From an uncultured Clostridia bacterium (GTDB lineage Bacteria > Bacillota > Clostridia > Christensenellales > Borkfalkiaceae): a stretch of 19,585 bases of DNA. The stretch spans positions 1 to 19,585 of the forward strand of contig CANRIY010000015.1 of assembly GCA_947630775.1 (NCBI GenBank), read 5' to 3'. A program made the translations under genes and the position numbers. Within the stretch, counting starts at the first letter, position 1; every line of letters begins with the position of its first letter. The notes beneath the pieces are model-generated. The model made no database searches and was not told the origin of the DNA. It saw nothing but the letters and a program-made list of their open reading frames with translations. Positions 7,511 through 14,395 of this stretch are shown here, piece after piece.

Positions 7511-7574
7511 ACTGCCATCTCGTCCCCCCGCGTCATTCTGAACGCCACGCTCACCGCATTCTAAAAAAACACTC

Positions 7575-7603
7575 TTGACAGTACCCGTCGGATTTGATAT
7601 ACT
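7575..7603 (+). promoter_or_regulatory. Consensus sigma-70 promoter of the rubrerythrin operon
   Basis: TTGACA (7575-7580), 17-base spacer, TATACT (7598-7603), with TG at 7595-7596 making an extended -10. Predicted transcription start is near 7610, giving a leader of about 28 bases to the ATG at 7638. This near-perfect match predicts strong expression. I looked for a clear PerR/Fur-type operator and did not find one I would defend. Confidence 0.9.
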
Positions 7604-7637
7604 TTCATCAGAAAAATCTATCAAAGGAGAAACAACG

Positions 7638-8180
7638 ATGGCAAAAAATCCTTATTCCGGCACCAAGACCGAAAAAAATCTTTGGGAAGCGTTTGCGGGG
7701 GAATCGCAGGCGAGGAACAAATACACCTACTTTGCGTCCGTTGCGAAGAAAGCGGGCTACGAGCAGATCGCGGCGCTCTTCTTGCAGACGGCGGAAAACG
7801 AGAAAGAGCACGCCAAACTTTGGTTTAAGGCGCTCGGCGAGCTCGGTTCGACGGAGGAAAACCTTCTCCATGCCGCCGAGGGCGAAAACTACGAATGGAC
7901 GGACATGTACGACCGTATGGCGAAGGAAGCGGACGAGGAAGGCTTCCATGAGCTCGCCGCCCAGATGCGCGGGGTCGCCGCCATCGAAAAGGCGCACGAA
8001 GAGCGTTACCGCGCCCTTCTGCACAATGTCGAGAGCAAGCAAGTCTTTGAAAAGAGCGGCGTGACGGTGTGGGAATGCCGCAACTGCGGGCATATCGTCG
8101 TCGGCACCAAGGCGCCCGAGATCTGCCCCGTCTGCAAGCATCCCCAAGCCTACTTCGAAGTCAAGAAAGAAAATTATTGA
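7638..8180 (+). CDS. rbr: Rubrerythrin
   Basis: 180 residues from ATG 7638, with AAAGGAG eight bases upstream; the in-frame ATG at 7575 overlaps the -35 box and is not used. Rubrerythrin is a cytoplasmic non-haem iron protein that reduces hydrogen peroxide in anaerobes, taking electrons through rubredoxin. Seen: a four-helix ferritin-like domain with di-iron ligand motifs AGESQARNKY (E22), AENEKEH (E55, H58), EADEEGF (97-103) and AIEKAHEERY (115-124), followed by a C-terminal rubredoxin-like knuckle with C147-x2-C150 and C163-x2-C166. Length and domain order are standard. It is the first gene of a short operon with the patatin gene. Confidence 0.96.
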   Translation: MAKNPYSGTKTEKNLWEAFAGESQARNKYTYFASVAKKAGYEQIAALFLQTAENEKEHAKLWFKALGELGSTEENLLHAAEGENYEWTDMYDRMAKEADEEGFHELAAQMRGVAAIEKAHEERYRALLHNVESKQVFEKSGVTVWECRNCGHIVVGTKAPEICPVCKHPQAYFEVKKENY

Positions 8181-8201
8181 GTTTACACGAGCGGGGGATC
8201 G

Positions 8202-9062
8202 ATGATGAAAGTCGGCGTGATCGATGTGGGCGGCGGTTTCCGCGGGATCTATGCAACGGGCGTGCTTGACTATTGCCAGGACAACGCGATCGAGTTTGAC
8301 CTTGCGCTCGCCATCTCGGCGGGCAGTGCAAATTTGGCTTCTTTCCTTGCACGGCAGCGCGGAAGGAATTACACCTTTTATACGGAGTACGCCTTCCGCA
8401 AACAATACGCAAGTCTGCGCAATTTTATCCGCGGGAAGGGGTTCTTCGATGTGGATTACGTCTATGGGACGCTGTCGAACAGTGACGGGGAAAATCCGCT
8501 CGACTATCCCGCCCTGCGCGACAATCCCGCCGAATATATCGTGATCGCGACTGACGCCGTCACGGGTGAAGCGGTCTATTTCGATAAAAGTTCACTTTCG
8601 CAGGATAACTATGCACCGCTCAAGGCGTCCTCCTCGATCCCCTTTATCAATAAGCCCTACTTTATCGGCGGAAAGCCCTATTACGACGGTGCGCTCGGCA
8701 ATCCCGTCCCCGTCGAAAAAGCGTTTGAGCTCGGCTGTGATCTGGTCGTTCTGATCCTGACAAAACCCGAAAATAAACCGCGCGAGCAGGGGTTCGATGC
8801 AAAACTTGCAAAACGGATCCGCAAAAAGTATCCCAAGGCAGCGGAGCAGCTCACCCTTCGGGCACAGCACTATAACGAAGGCGTCGCGGCGGCGCGGGAG
8901 TATGCAAAACAGGGGAAACTTGTGATCGTCTCGCCCGACGATACTTGCGGCGTGGATACCCTCCACAAGGACAGGGAATCTCTGAAAAAGCTGTACGAAA
9001 AAGGCTATGCCGACGGGCAAAAGATCAAAGAATTTTTACGGGAAAAGGGCTTGTACGCATAG
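8202..9062 (+). CDS. Patatin-like phospholipase family protein, YjjU-like
   Basis: 286 residues from ATG 8202 (a second ATG follows directly at 8205); a GGGGGA site lies just upstream. Patatin-like enzymes are Ser-Asp dyad acyl hydrolases acting on lipids. Seen: glycine-rich oxyanion segment GGGFRGIYATGVLDY (10-24), nucleophile Ser39 in AISAGSANL, and dyad Asp162 in YYDGALGNPVP. The first position of the usual GxSxG is Ala here (A-I-S-A-G). The layout, including SAGxxNL soon after the oxyanion loop and (D)DYAPLKASSSIP before the Asp, resembles E. coli YjjU. No signal peptide is visible, so it should be cytoplasmic or peripheral. It starts 21 bases after rubrerythrin, so it is probably cotranscribed. 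The natural substrate is unknown. Confidence 0.9.
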   Translation: MMKVGVIDVGGGFRGIYATGVLDYCQDNAIEFDLALAISAGSANLASFLARQRGRNYTFYTEYAFRKQYASLRNFIRGKGFFDVDYVYGTLSNSDGENPLDYPALRDNPAEYIVIATDAVTGEAVYFDKSSLSQDNYAPLKASSSIPFINKPYFIGGKPYYDGALGNPVPVEKAFELGCDLVVLILTKPENKPREQGFDAKLAKRIRKKYPKAAEQLTLRAQHYNEGVAAAREYAKQGKLVIVSPDDTCGVDTLHKDRESLKKLYEKGYADGQKIKEFLREKGLYA

Positions 9063-9084
9063 TACTCCCTGTTTCCCCTCCCCG

Positions 9085-9227
9085 CGTCATTCTGAGCCGA
9101 AAACGCTGTACGCAGTCCGAAGCGCAATTCCCGAAGAATCTCGCGGGGCGAACAGTGCGCTGTAGCGGCGAGATCCTTCGGGACATTCTTCCGCGGACAT
9201 CGTATGACCGACTGGCTCAGGATGACG
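9085..9227. repeat. Type-1 palindromic intergenic repeat, copy 3 (143 bp)
   Basis: Same ends as copy 1 (CGTCATTCTGAGCC and GGCTCAGGATGACG) and the same internal complementary pair CGAAGAATCTCGC / GCGAGATCCTTCG. Differences from copy 1 are concentrated in the arm centre and loop, while the pairing is kept. It lies in the 3' region of the rubrerythrin-patatin operon, ahead of the terminator, so it would be transcribed and could fold. Confidence 0.85.
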
Positions 9228-9268
9228 CCGCCTTCCTTGCCCCCCAAAGGGGAAGGCCTTTTCTATCC

Positions 9269-9303
9269 AAAAAAACAGCGGGGAAATTTCCTCGCTGTTT
9301 TTC
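9269..9303. terminator. Bidirectional intrinsic terminator between convergent operons
   Basis: Inverted repeat AACAGCG (9274-9280) and CGCTGTT (9293-9299), extended inwards by GGAAA/TTTCC and flanked by an A-run on the left and a T-run on the right. It can stop the plus-strand rubrerythrin-patatin transcript and the minus-strand helicase-HAD transcript, which end at 9062 and 9327. Confidence 0.9.
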
Positions 9304-9326
9304 AATATCTTTCCTATGAAATGCGG

Positions 9327-10004
9327 TCACATTGCCGTAAGCATTCCGTAAAGGCCGTCGTAATTGTCCGCGGCGGGGCCATCGTAGTCCTGCGGGATCC
9401 CCTTTGCGGCATACAGGATGAAGTCGATCCCGACGGATTTTGCACATACCATGTCCGAGGTCCTGCTGTCACCGATCCATACGGCGCGCTCGCGAGCGTA
9501 GTTTTCGATATGGCTTTCTACATAGCGGGCGAACGCGGGCATGGGCTTGTCAAAACCGATCTCTTCGGAAATAAACACGCCGCTCAATAAGGGCTCAAAG
9601 CCCGCAAGGCGCACATGGGAATGCTGGATCCTCGCCCCGCCGTTTGTCACGAGAAAGATCCTTCCCCGTGCGGCAAGTTTTTGTAAAAGCTCCCGCGCGC
9701 CGCGGTACGGAAAGCAGATCTCCTCAAAGTTTTTGAAATATGCCGCCGCAACGGCATCGCCGTCCGCCGTAATCTTGCATTCCCCGAAGAGCTGTTCAAA
9801 CCGCCGTATTTGGAGCTCCCCGCGCGAGATCCCGCCCCGCTCGAGCAATCTCCAAAGATTGTCGTTGATAGTGTGAAAGCGCGCATAGAGCGCATCGTCC
9901 GCCGCGATCCCGAAATCGCCGAGCGTCTTGAAAAAGTTCGTCTCCTCCGCGCGGGAGAAGTCGACGAGCGTCTCGTCGAGGTCGAACAAAAAGATGTCCT
10001 TCAT
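9327..10004 (-). CDS. HAD-superfamily phosphatase, YjjG-like (5'-nucleotidase type)
   Basis: 225 residues from ATG 10004. Seen: HAD motif I DLDET (D8, D10 nucleophile and acid/base), motif II in VTNGG, motif III Lys in GFDKP, and motif IV IGDSRTSD, with an alpha-helical cap between I and II. The pattern NDNLWRLLERGGISRGELQIRRFE and VISEE-type FISEEIGFDKP match the YjjG group, which dephosphorylates pyrimidine nucleotides including non-canonical ones; exact substrate is inferred. The start shares one base with the helicase stop (TGATG), and GGAGG in the end of the helicase gene serves as the ribosome binding site. A GTG one codon upstream is possible but less likely. Confidence 0.88.
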   Translation of the reverse strand: MKDIFLFDLDETLVDFSRAEETNFFKTLGDFGIAADDALYARFHTINDNLWRLLERGGISRGELQIRRFEQLFGECKITADGDAVAAAYFKNFEEICFPYRGARELLQKLAARGRIFLVTNGGARIQHSHVRLAGFEPLLSGVFISEEIGFDKPMPAFARYVESHIENYARERAVWIGDSRTSDMVCAKSVGIDFILYAAKGIPQDYDGPAADNYDGLYGMLTAM

Positions 10005-12361
10005 CACTCCTCCACCACCGCCAAGCGGCTGAGCGCACGCGTATAGGCGATATATTTCTCGTTCTCGGTCATGCCCTTGTCGTAGACGGCGACGACCGAA
10101 AATTCGAGCCCCTTGCTCTCATAGACGCTCATCACGTTGATCTTCGTCTTCGAGAGCTTGCCGATCTCCTTCAACATGCGGTAGCCGCGCTTTTCGAAGA
10201 GGGGCAGATATTCTTCCCGCGCGATGACGGCCTTCAGCCCCTGCTTTCCGCGGAAAAATCCGCTCACCTGTCTCAATTTGAGTTTGACGACGGGATCCCC
10301 CTGCAGGCCGATCGGCTTCATATCCACGTCGAGCACGCCCGAGACAAAATCCACGATCTCGTTCGTGTTGCGGTAGTTTTGGTCGAGGGAATACTCCGCG
10401 CAGTGCAGCGAATTCCAGCTCTTCACGCCGCGGAAGGGCGTGATGTTCTGTTTGAGGTCGCCGAACACGTTGAAGGCGGCGTCCGAGTGGATGCGGCGGA
10501 GGAGCTCATACTCCCCTTCCGAAACGTCCTGCCCCTCGTCCACGAACACCAAACCGTACCGCGGCATGATCTTTCTCCCCGCCACGGAGAGAACGTACAG
10601 GAGCGCATAGCCGTCCGAGGGGTAAACGCCCTTGAGGTGGAACCGCTGTTTGACCTTTTTCACCGTCTCGCGGTACAGCCAGCGGGCGATATCGACGCTG
10701 TCGTGACATTTGCCGAGTTCCAGACACGCGCCGCCGTGGATCACCGAGAAGAGCTCTTCCATGAGATCGACGCCCTCTTCCATCTCCAAGATCGCCTCCG
10801 ACGTCCTCTCCGCTTCCGAAATGAGCTCCTCGCGGCGGGCGATGCGTTCGGCATACGTCAGAACTTCCCCCTCCGCACGGCGGATCTTATACCGTTTGAG
10901 ATCGGCGATCTCCCGCTCCACCACTTCGGTGAGAGAGGCAAGGTCGCGCCGCGCCTCCTCGAACACTCTGTGCGCGGACGGCGTGATCTGGCGGATCGCA
11001 CGGTAAAACTCCACAAACTGGCGGAAGAAGTAATCGGGCGTACGGGAGGGCTCCTCCAACGCGTAGCGCAGGAAATCCTCGGAGACCGAAAAGGCGCTCA
11101 TCAGGGCGCGGAAGGGTTTTGTAAAGTAAAATCCCCCCTCTTTGTTGTCTTTGAGTTCGCCGAGAACGGCGCGGCGCACGCGGACGGAGGCATTCTTCAC
11201 GCGCGTATAGATCTGCTGCCGCCTTGCGCAGTCGGCGAGGATCTGCTCGGCGACTGATCGGCATTCCCGCCCCGTAAACAGGCCGTAGATGCCCGAAAAG
11301 AGCTTTTCAACACGCCCCTGCATCTCCGCAGTGAAGCGGGGGGAATAGAGGTACGCGAGATATTCCTCGCTCTCGCGCTCGCCCGTGAGATGGCTTTCGA
11401 GGTCGATCCCGTCCCGCTGCAGCGCTTGGAAGAAATAGTTTTTGAGCGTCGTCGTCTTGACTTTTTGGAGCTCCAGCACCTGCGCGAGCTCGTCGATAAA
11501 GGCGTTGAAGGAGTCGGAAGGCGTGATCACGAGGACGTCGTGCGGGGAAAGCGCCTCGTTGTTGTACATGAGGTAACTGAGGCGGTGCAGAAGGATCATC
11601 GTCTTCCCGCTGCCCGCACAGCCTTGCAGGACGAAACTCTCCCGCTCGGGACGGGTGATCACTTCAAATTGCTGTTCCTGAATGGTGCGGATGATGTCGC
11701 GGATGTGCGTGTCGTCCTTGCGGCTCTTGATGATGGAGCGAAGGTAGGGATCGAACAGGATCTCCTCGTCCCGCCCCGCGATCTCCTCTTCCGTCAAAAC
11801 ATCCTTGACGGACAGATACTCGTTTTTATAGTCGATGAGCTTCCCGCTCTTCACGGAAAGCGCACGGCGGAGCACCGTACGGTAGCCGTAATCGTTGATC
11901 TGAAAACTGACGCGGCTCTTTTGATAATACTTGACGGCAAGCGGCGCACGCCAGTCCACGATTTCGAGACGGACGTCCCCCTTTTTGCCGATGTAATAGC
12001 TGTTGTAGCCCTCTTCCGCGTCCACGACGTCCATGCGCGCAAAGTAGGGCTCGGAGAAAAAACATTTGTAGGAATTGAGCTTTTTGTACTCGGCGGCGAT
12101 CTGAGCTTTTTTTTCGAGGAGCGCCCGATAGTCCTCCGCACTGTAATCCTCCCGTGCACGGATGGCGTCCGCCTCGGCTTTGAGCGAGGAGATCTTGCTG
12201 AGCAGCCGCGCAATATAGACAAAACGAAGCATTTTCAAAAGCGCGGCAAGATGCTCTTCCTCGTACTCGGTCTGCTTGTCCGCGTCGAGCAGAGAAAGAT
12301 ACCACGCTTTATCCGCATTTTTCTTCGGGCTCAAGAGCTCTTCGGCTGCATGTTTGTCCAT
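10004..12361 (-). CDS. helD: Superfamily 1 helicase, HelD-like (RNA polymerase recycling ATPase)
   Basis: 785 residues, near the length of Bacillus HelD. Seen: N-terminal antiparallel coiled coil (about 30-100), the HelD-type segment YYIGKKGDVRLEIVDWRAP (122-140), Walker A GCAGSGKT (247-254), a long helical insertion (about 310-580), Walker B VFVDEGQD (605-612), FGDLKQNI (633-640), DQNYRNTNEIVDF (660-672) and helicase motif VI region IAYTRALSRL at the very end. HelD proteins bind stalled RNA polymerase, push the coiled coil into its secondary channel and free it using ATP. Start ATG 12361 has only a distant GGAG 12 bases upstream, so translation may be weak. It is the first gene of an operon with the HAD phosphatase. 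A generic UvrD-like helicase is the alternative; the VDWRAP segment favours HelD. Confidence 0.88.
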   Translation of the reverse strand: MDKHAAEELLSPKKNADKAWYLSLLDADKQTEYEEEHLAALLKMLRFVYIARLLSKISSLKAEADAIRAREDYSAEDYRALLEKKAQIAAEYKKLNSYKCFFSEPYFARMDVVDAEEGYNSYYIGKKGDVRLEIVDWRAPLAVKYYQKSRVSFQINDYGYRTVLRRALSVKSGKLIDYKNEYLSVKDVLTEEEIAGRDEEILFDPYLRSIIKSRKDDTHIRDIIRTIQEQQFEVITRPERESFVLQGCAGSGKTMILLHRLSYLMYNNEALSPHDVLVITPSDSFNAFIDELAQVLELQKVKTTTLKNYFFQALQRDGIDLESHLTGERESEEYLAYLYSPRFTAEMQGRVEKLFSGIYGLFTGRECRSVAEQILADCARRQQIYTRVKNASVRVRRAVLGELKDNKEGGFYFTKPFRALMSAFSVSEDFLRYALEEPSRTPDYFFRQFVEFYRAIRQITPSAHRVFEEARRDLASLTEVVEREIADLKRYKIRRAEGEVLTYAERIARREELISEAERTSEAILEMEEGVDLMEELFSVIHGGACLELGKCHDSVDIARWLYRETVKKVKQRFHLKGVYPSDGYALLYVLSVAGRKIMPRYGLVFVDEGQDVSEGEYELLRRIHSDAAFNVFGDLKQNITPFRGVKSWNSLHCAEYSLDQNYRNTNEIVDFVSGVLDVDMKPIGLQGDPVVKLKLRQVSGFFRGKQGLKAVIAREEYLPLFEKRGYRMLKEIGKLSKTKINVMSVYESKGLEFSVVAVYDKGMTENEKYIAYTRALSRLAVVEE

Positions 12362-12402
12362 TCGAAAGGGTTTCTCCGATTTTTCAACTTATTTCAAATC
12401 AT

Positions 12403-12411
12403 ATTATATCA
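12403..12411 (-). promoter_or_regulatory. Probable extended -10 promoter of the helicase operon
   Basis: On the minus strand TGATATAAT, an extended -10 (TGnTATAAT), lies about 42 bases before the helicase ATG. The hexamer at the -35 distance (AAAACG) is a poor match, so this is a weaker call than the other two promoters. An overlapping TGCTATGAT a few bases upstream is an alternative -10. Confidence 0.5.
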
Positions 12412-12513
12412 TAGCATATTTTTCGCGTTTTGTGTCGGTTTTGAATGAAATTTTTTTGCAAAATCAGCACGATTTTTGCAACTCTCTCCCGCCCTCGCAC
12501 ACCATTCTAATCA

Positions 12514-12585
12514 CGTCATGGTGAGCTTGTCGAACCATCACCTTATTTTATACTGCGGTGATCCTTCGACGGGCTCAGGATGACG
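12514..12585. repeat. Type-4 palindromic element (72 bp) with flanking 6-bp direct repeats
   Basis: Two about 29-base arms, CGTCATGGTGAGCTTGTCG... and its near reverse complement ending GGGCTCAGGATGACG, around an AT-rich centre. The ends (CGTCAT...ATGACG) are shared with the type-1 elements but the interior is different. TAATCA occurs directly on both sides (12508-12513 and 12586-12591), like a target-site duplication. Confidence 0.75.
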
Positions 12586-12598
12586 TAATCAGAATCGT

Positions 12599-12675
12599 TG
12601 CCTACCCAATGCCCCTCCTCGGGAGGGGGCATACCCCCTGAGTCCCCCTCGAGGGGGAGCTAAGGGGGTGGGCAA
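12599..12675. repeat. Type-3 GC-rich palindromic element (77 bp)
   Basis: Ends TTGCCTACCC and GGGTGGGCAA are inverted repeats with one difference. Inside lie two further palindromes, TGCCCCTCC...GGGAGGGGGCA and the perfect TCCCCCTCGAGGGGGA (12643-12658). Related to the partial copy beginning at 2641. It lies eight bases from the TAATCA flank of the type-4 element. Confidence 0.75.
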
Positions 12676-12700
12676 TGGCCCCGATATTTCCGCTGACACG

Positions 12701-12730
12701 AAAAGACCCACGGTTTCCCGTGGGTCTTTT
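12701..12730 (-). terminator. Intrinsic terminator of the giant surface protein gene
   Basis: Perfect 13-bp stem AAAAGACCCACGG (12701-12713) and CCGTGGGTCTTTT (12718-12730) with a four-base loop. On the minus strand it lies 33 bases after the TAA at 12766-12764 and ends in TTTT. Being symmetrical, it could also work in the other direction, but no plus-strand gene precedes it. Confidence 0.9.
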
Positions 12731-12763
12731 CTGTTCACTCACGCATGGTGAGGTTTGTTTGGA

Positions 12764-14395
12764 TTAGTTGCGTCCTGTTACGGTTGCAGTGAGCGAATAC
12801 GTCGCATTGCCGCCGAGAACGAACCAGTAATTCGTTGCGTCAGCATATTCCACAGTGTAGACGCACTGATACCAAGATGCGTCACTACCGTAACGGAACG
12901 TAATGACAAGATTCTCTTCCGTCCAGTCGAGCGTCAACGTAACGTTGCCGTTTTCCTTTCCGACAAGGTCCGTGTTCCAAGCGGTATCGCTGCTCGTCGG
13001 ATCGCATGTGATCTTGTAACCGTTTGAATCAAAGATTTTCTGAGGCTCTTCGGTGGAAGCCTCCCCTGCGTTGTCGACCCAACGGTCAGAACGGATGGTG
13101 GGTCCATTCAGGAAGCTCCCTGCGGAAATCGCAAGATTCAAGGCGTCCCAAGCGTTCACACCGCCGCACGTATGCGTACCCGTAAAGACGATCTTCTCAC
13201 CTTTCACAATGTGGTTTGCCGTCCCGTTGGAAAGCGTCCCCGTAAGTTCAGTCTCGATGATCTTGTAAGGTCCGCTTGCCGTCGCTGTCGTATTTTCGAT
13301 GCTATTGATCACGGAAGCGCAATTATCCGAGCCGAGACCGACATTGTAATGATCTTTCGTGGCGTCAACTTGGAAGAGGTACTCAACGGAAGCGGTTACT
13401 CCACCTTGCTCCATTTCAAACGTCCAAACGATCACATCGGTGTAACGGGTCCAGTCAACAGTGACCTTTACATTACCGTTTTTCTGATTTGCCACCCAGC
13501 TCGAATAGTTCTGGCCTTCCATACGGAGATAAGGGATCTTCGCCGTATTGGAGTGATTTGCGCAGAAACCGCCGTCGGGAGCGGTGCCCGTCCAAAGATA
13601 ACCGACAATGGAATTGTAGGCATTGTCGCTCGCCGTCGTGTGCGTGCCGCTGAAGACTACCTTGTGATTTTTCTCGAGCTTATAGATATAAGCGGGAGTG
13701 GTGGCCTGATAGCCGGTCGAAGGAAGATTGACGGGGTTCCCTGCATCGGGAGTCGTGTTCGGAGAATAGACGGGATCGGGTTCTGCCGTACCGGGTTCGC
13801 GGATCCACCGATTGCACATGTCTTTGGAAACGGTGTTTTGGTCGCCGATCACATAGATAGTTCCCTTCAGATAGCCGTTCCAAGGAGCGATACCGATCTC
13901 GTAAATGTCTGTCGCAAATGCGCCGCCATCAACCTTAGAGGTGATCGTAACGGTCTGCAGATAGACGTTTCCGTCCGAACCGGTGATCTGCATGGTAACA
14001 ACGATCTTGTTCGCGTCGGTTTTCCAATCAACGGTGAGGATAAGGGTTGCATTCTCCCTGAGACCAACAATCGTGTTCCAGTCAAGGTTCCCCCCGTTCA
14101 GAGTTGCGGCCATTGCCGTTGTCCATTGGTTGGTAGCATATTCCTTGGTGTTACCAGCACCGCATTCGTTTGCATCAATGAAGGCATCGTCTCTGATCCA
14201 AAGCCCGCCGAGCTTGAACTGGAAACCGTTCATATTCGGATAGTCTCCGTTCTTGGAAGCCTTCAGGTCGGCCTTGATGACGACCTTCTGGCCCTTTGCG
14301 ATCGCGCCAAATCTTTCGCTATCCGCGGGATCATAGCCCTTGGTGAGATCTGCCACGTTAAGAGAAGCTTCATCGCCGATCTCGAAGTCCTTGTT
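12764..14395 (-). repeat. Three tandem C-terminal modules within the giant protein
   Basis: At protein level three units share a pattern: KGQKVVIKADL / KNHKVVFSGTHTTASDNAY / KGEKIVFTGTHTCGGVNAW at the start, a W plus charged turn in the middle (DWNTIVGLRENA / SSWVANQKNGNV / TAWNTDLVGKENGNV), then LTVDW / VTVDWTR / LTLDWTE followed by strand-rich sequence and a G-rich end. Units lie at about 13800-14395, 13255-13725 and 12764-13255, with a Pro-rich linker (EPDPVYSPNTTPDAGNP) between the first two. They read as all-beta jelly-roll-like, possibly carbohydrate-binding; I do not recognise a named family. Confidence 0.7.

Noticed and set aside
7575..7637. N-terminal extension of rubrerythrin from an in-frame start at 7575
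   Set aside because: The extension covers the -35 and -10 boxes; ATG 7638 has a good AAAGGAG site and gives the normal family length.
13712..13726. LPSTG pentapeptide in the giant protein, matching the sortase LPXTG pattern
   Set aside because: It lies about 320 residues before the C-terminus in a Pro-rich linker and is not followed by a hydrophobic segment and basic tail, so it is not a sorting signal.
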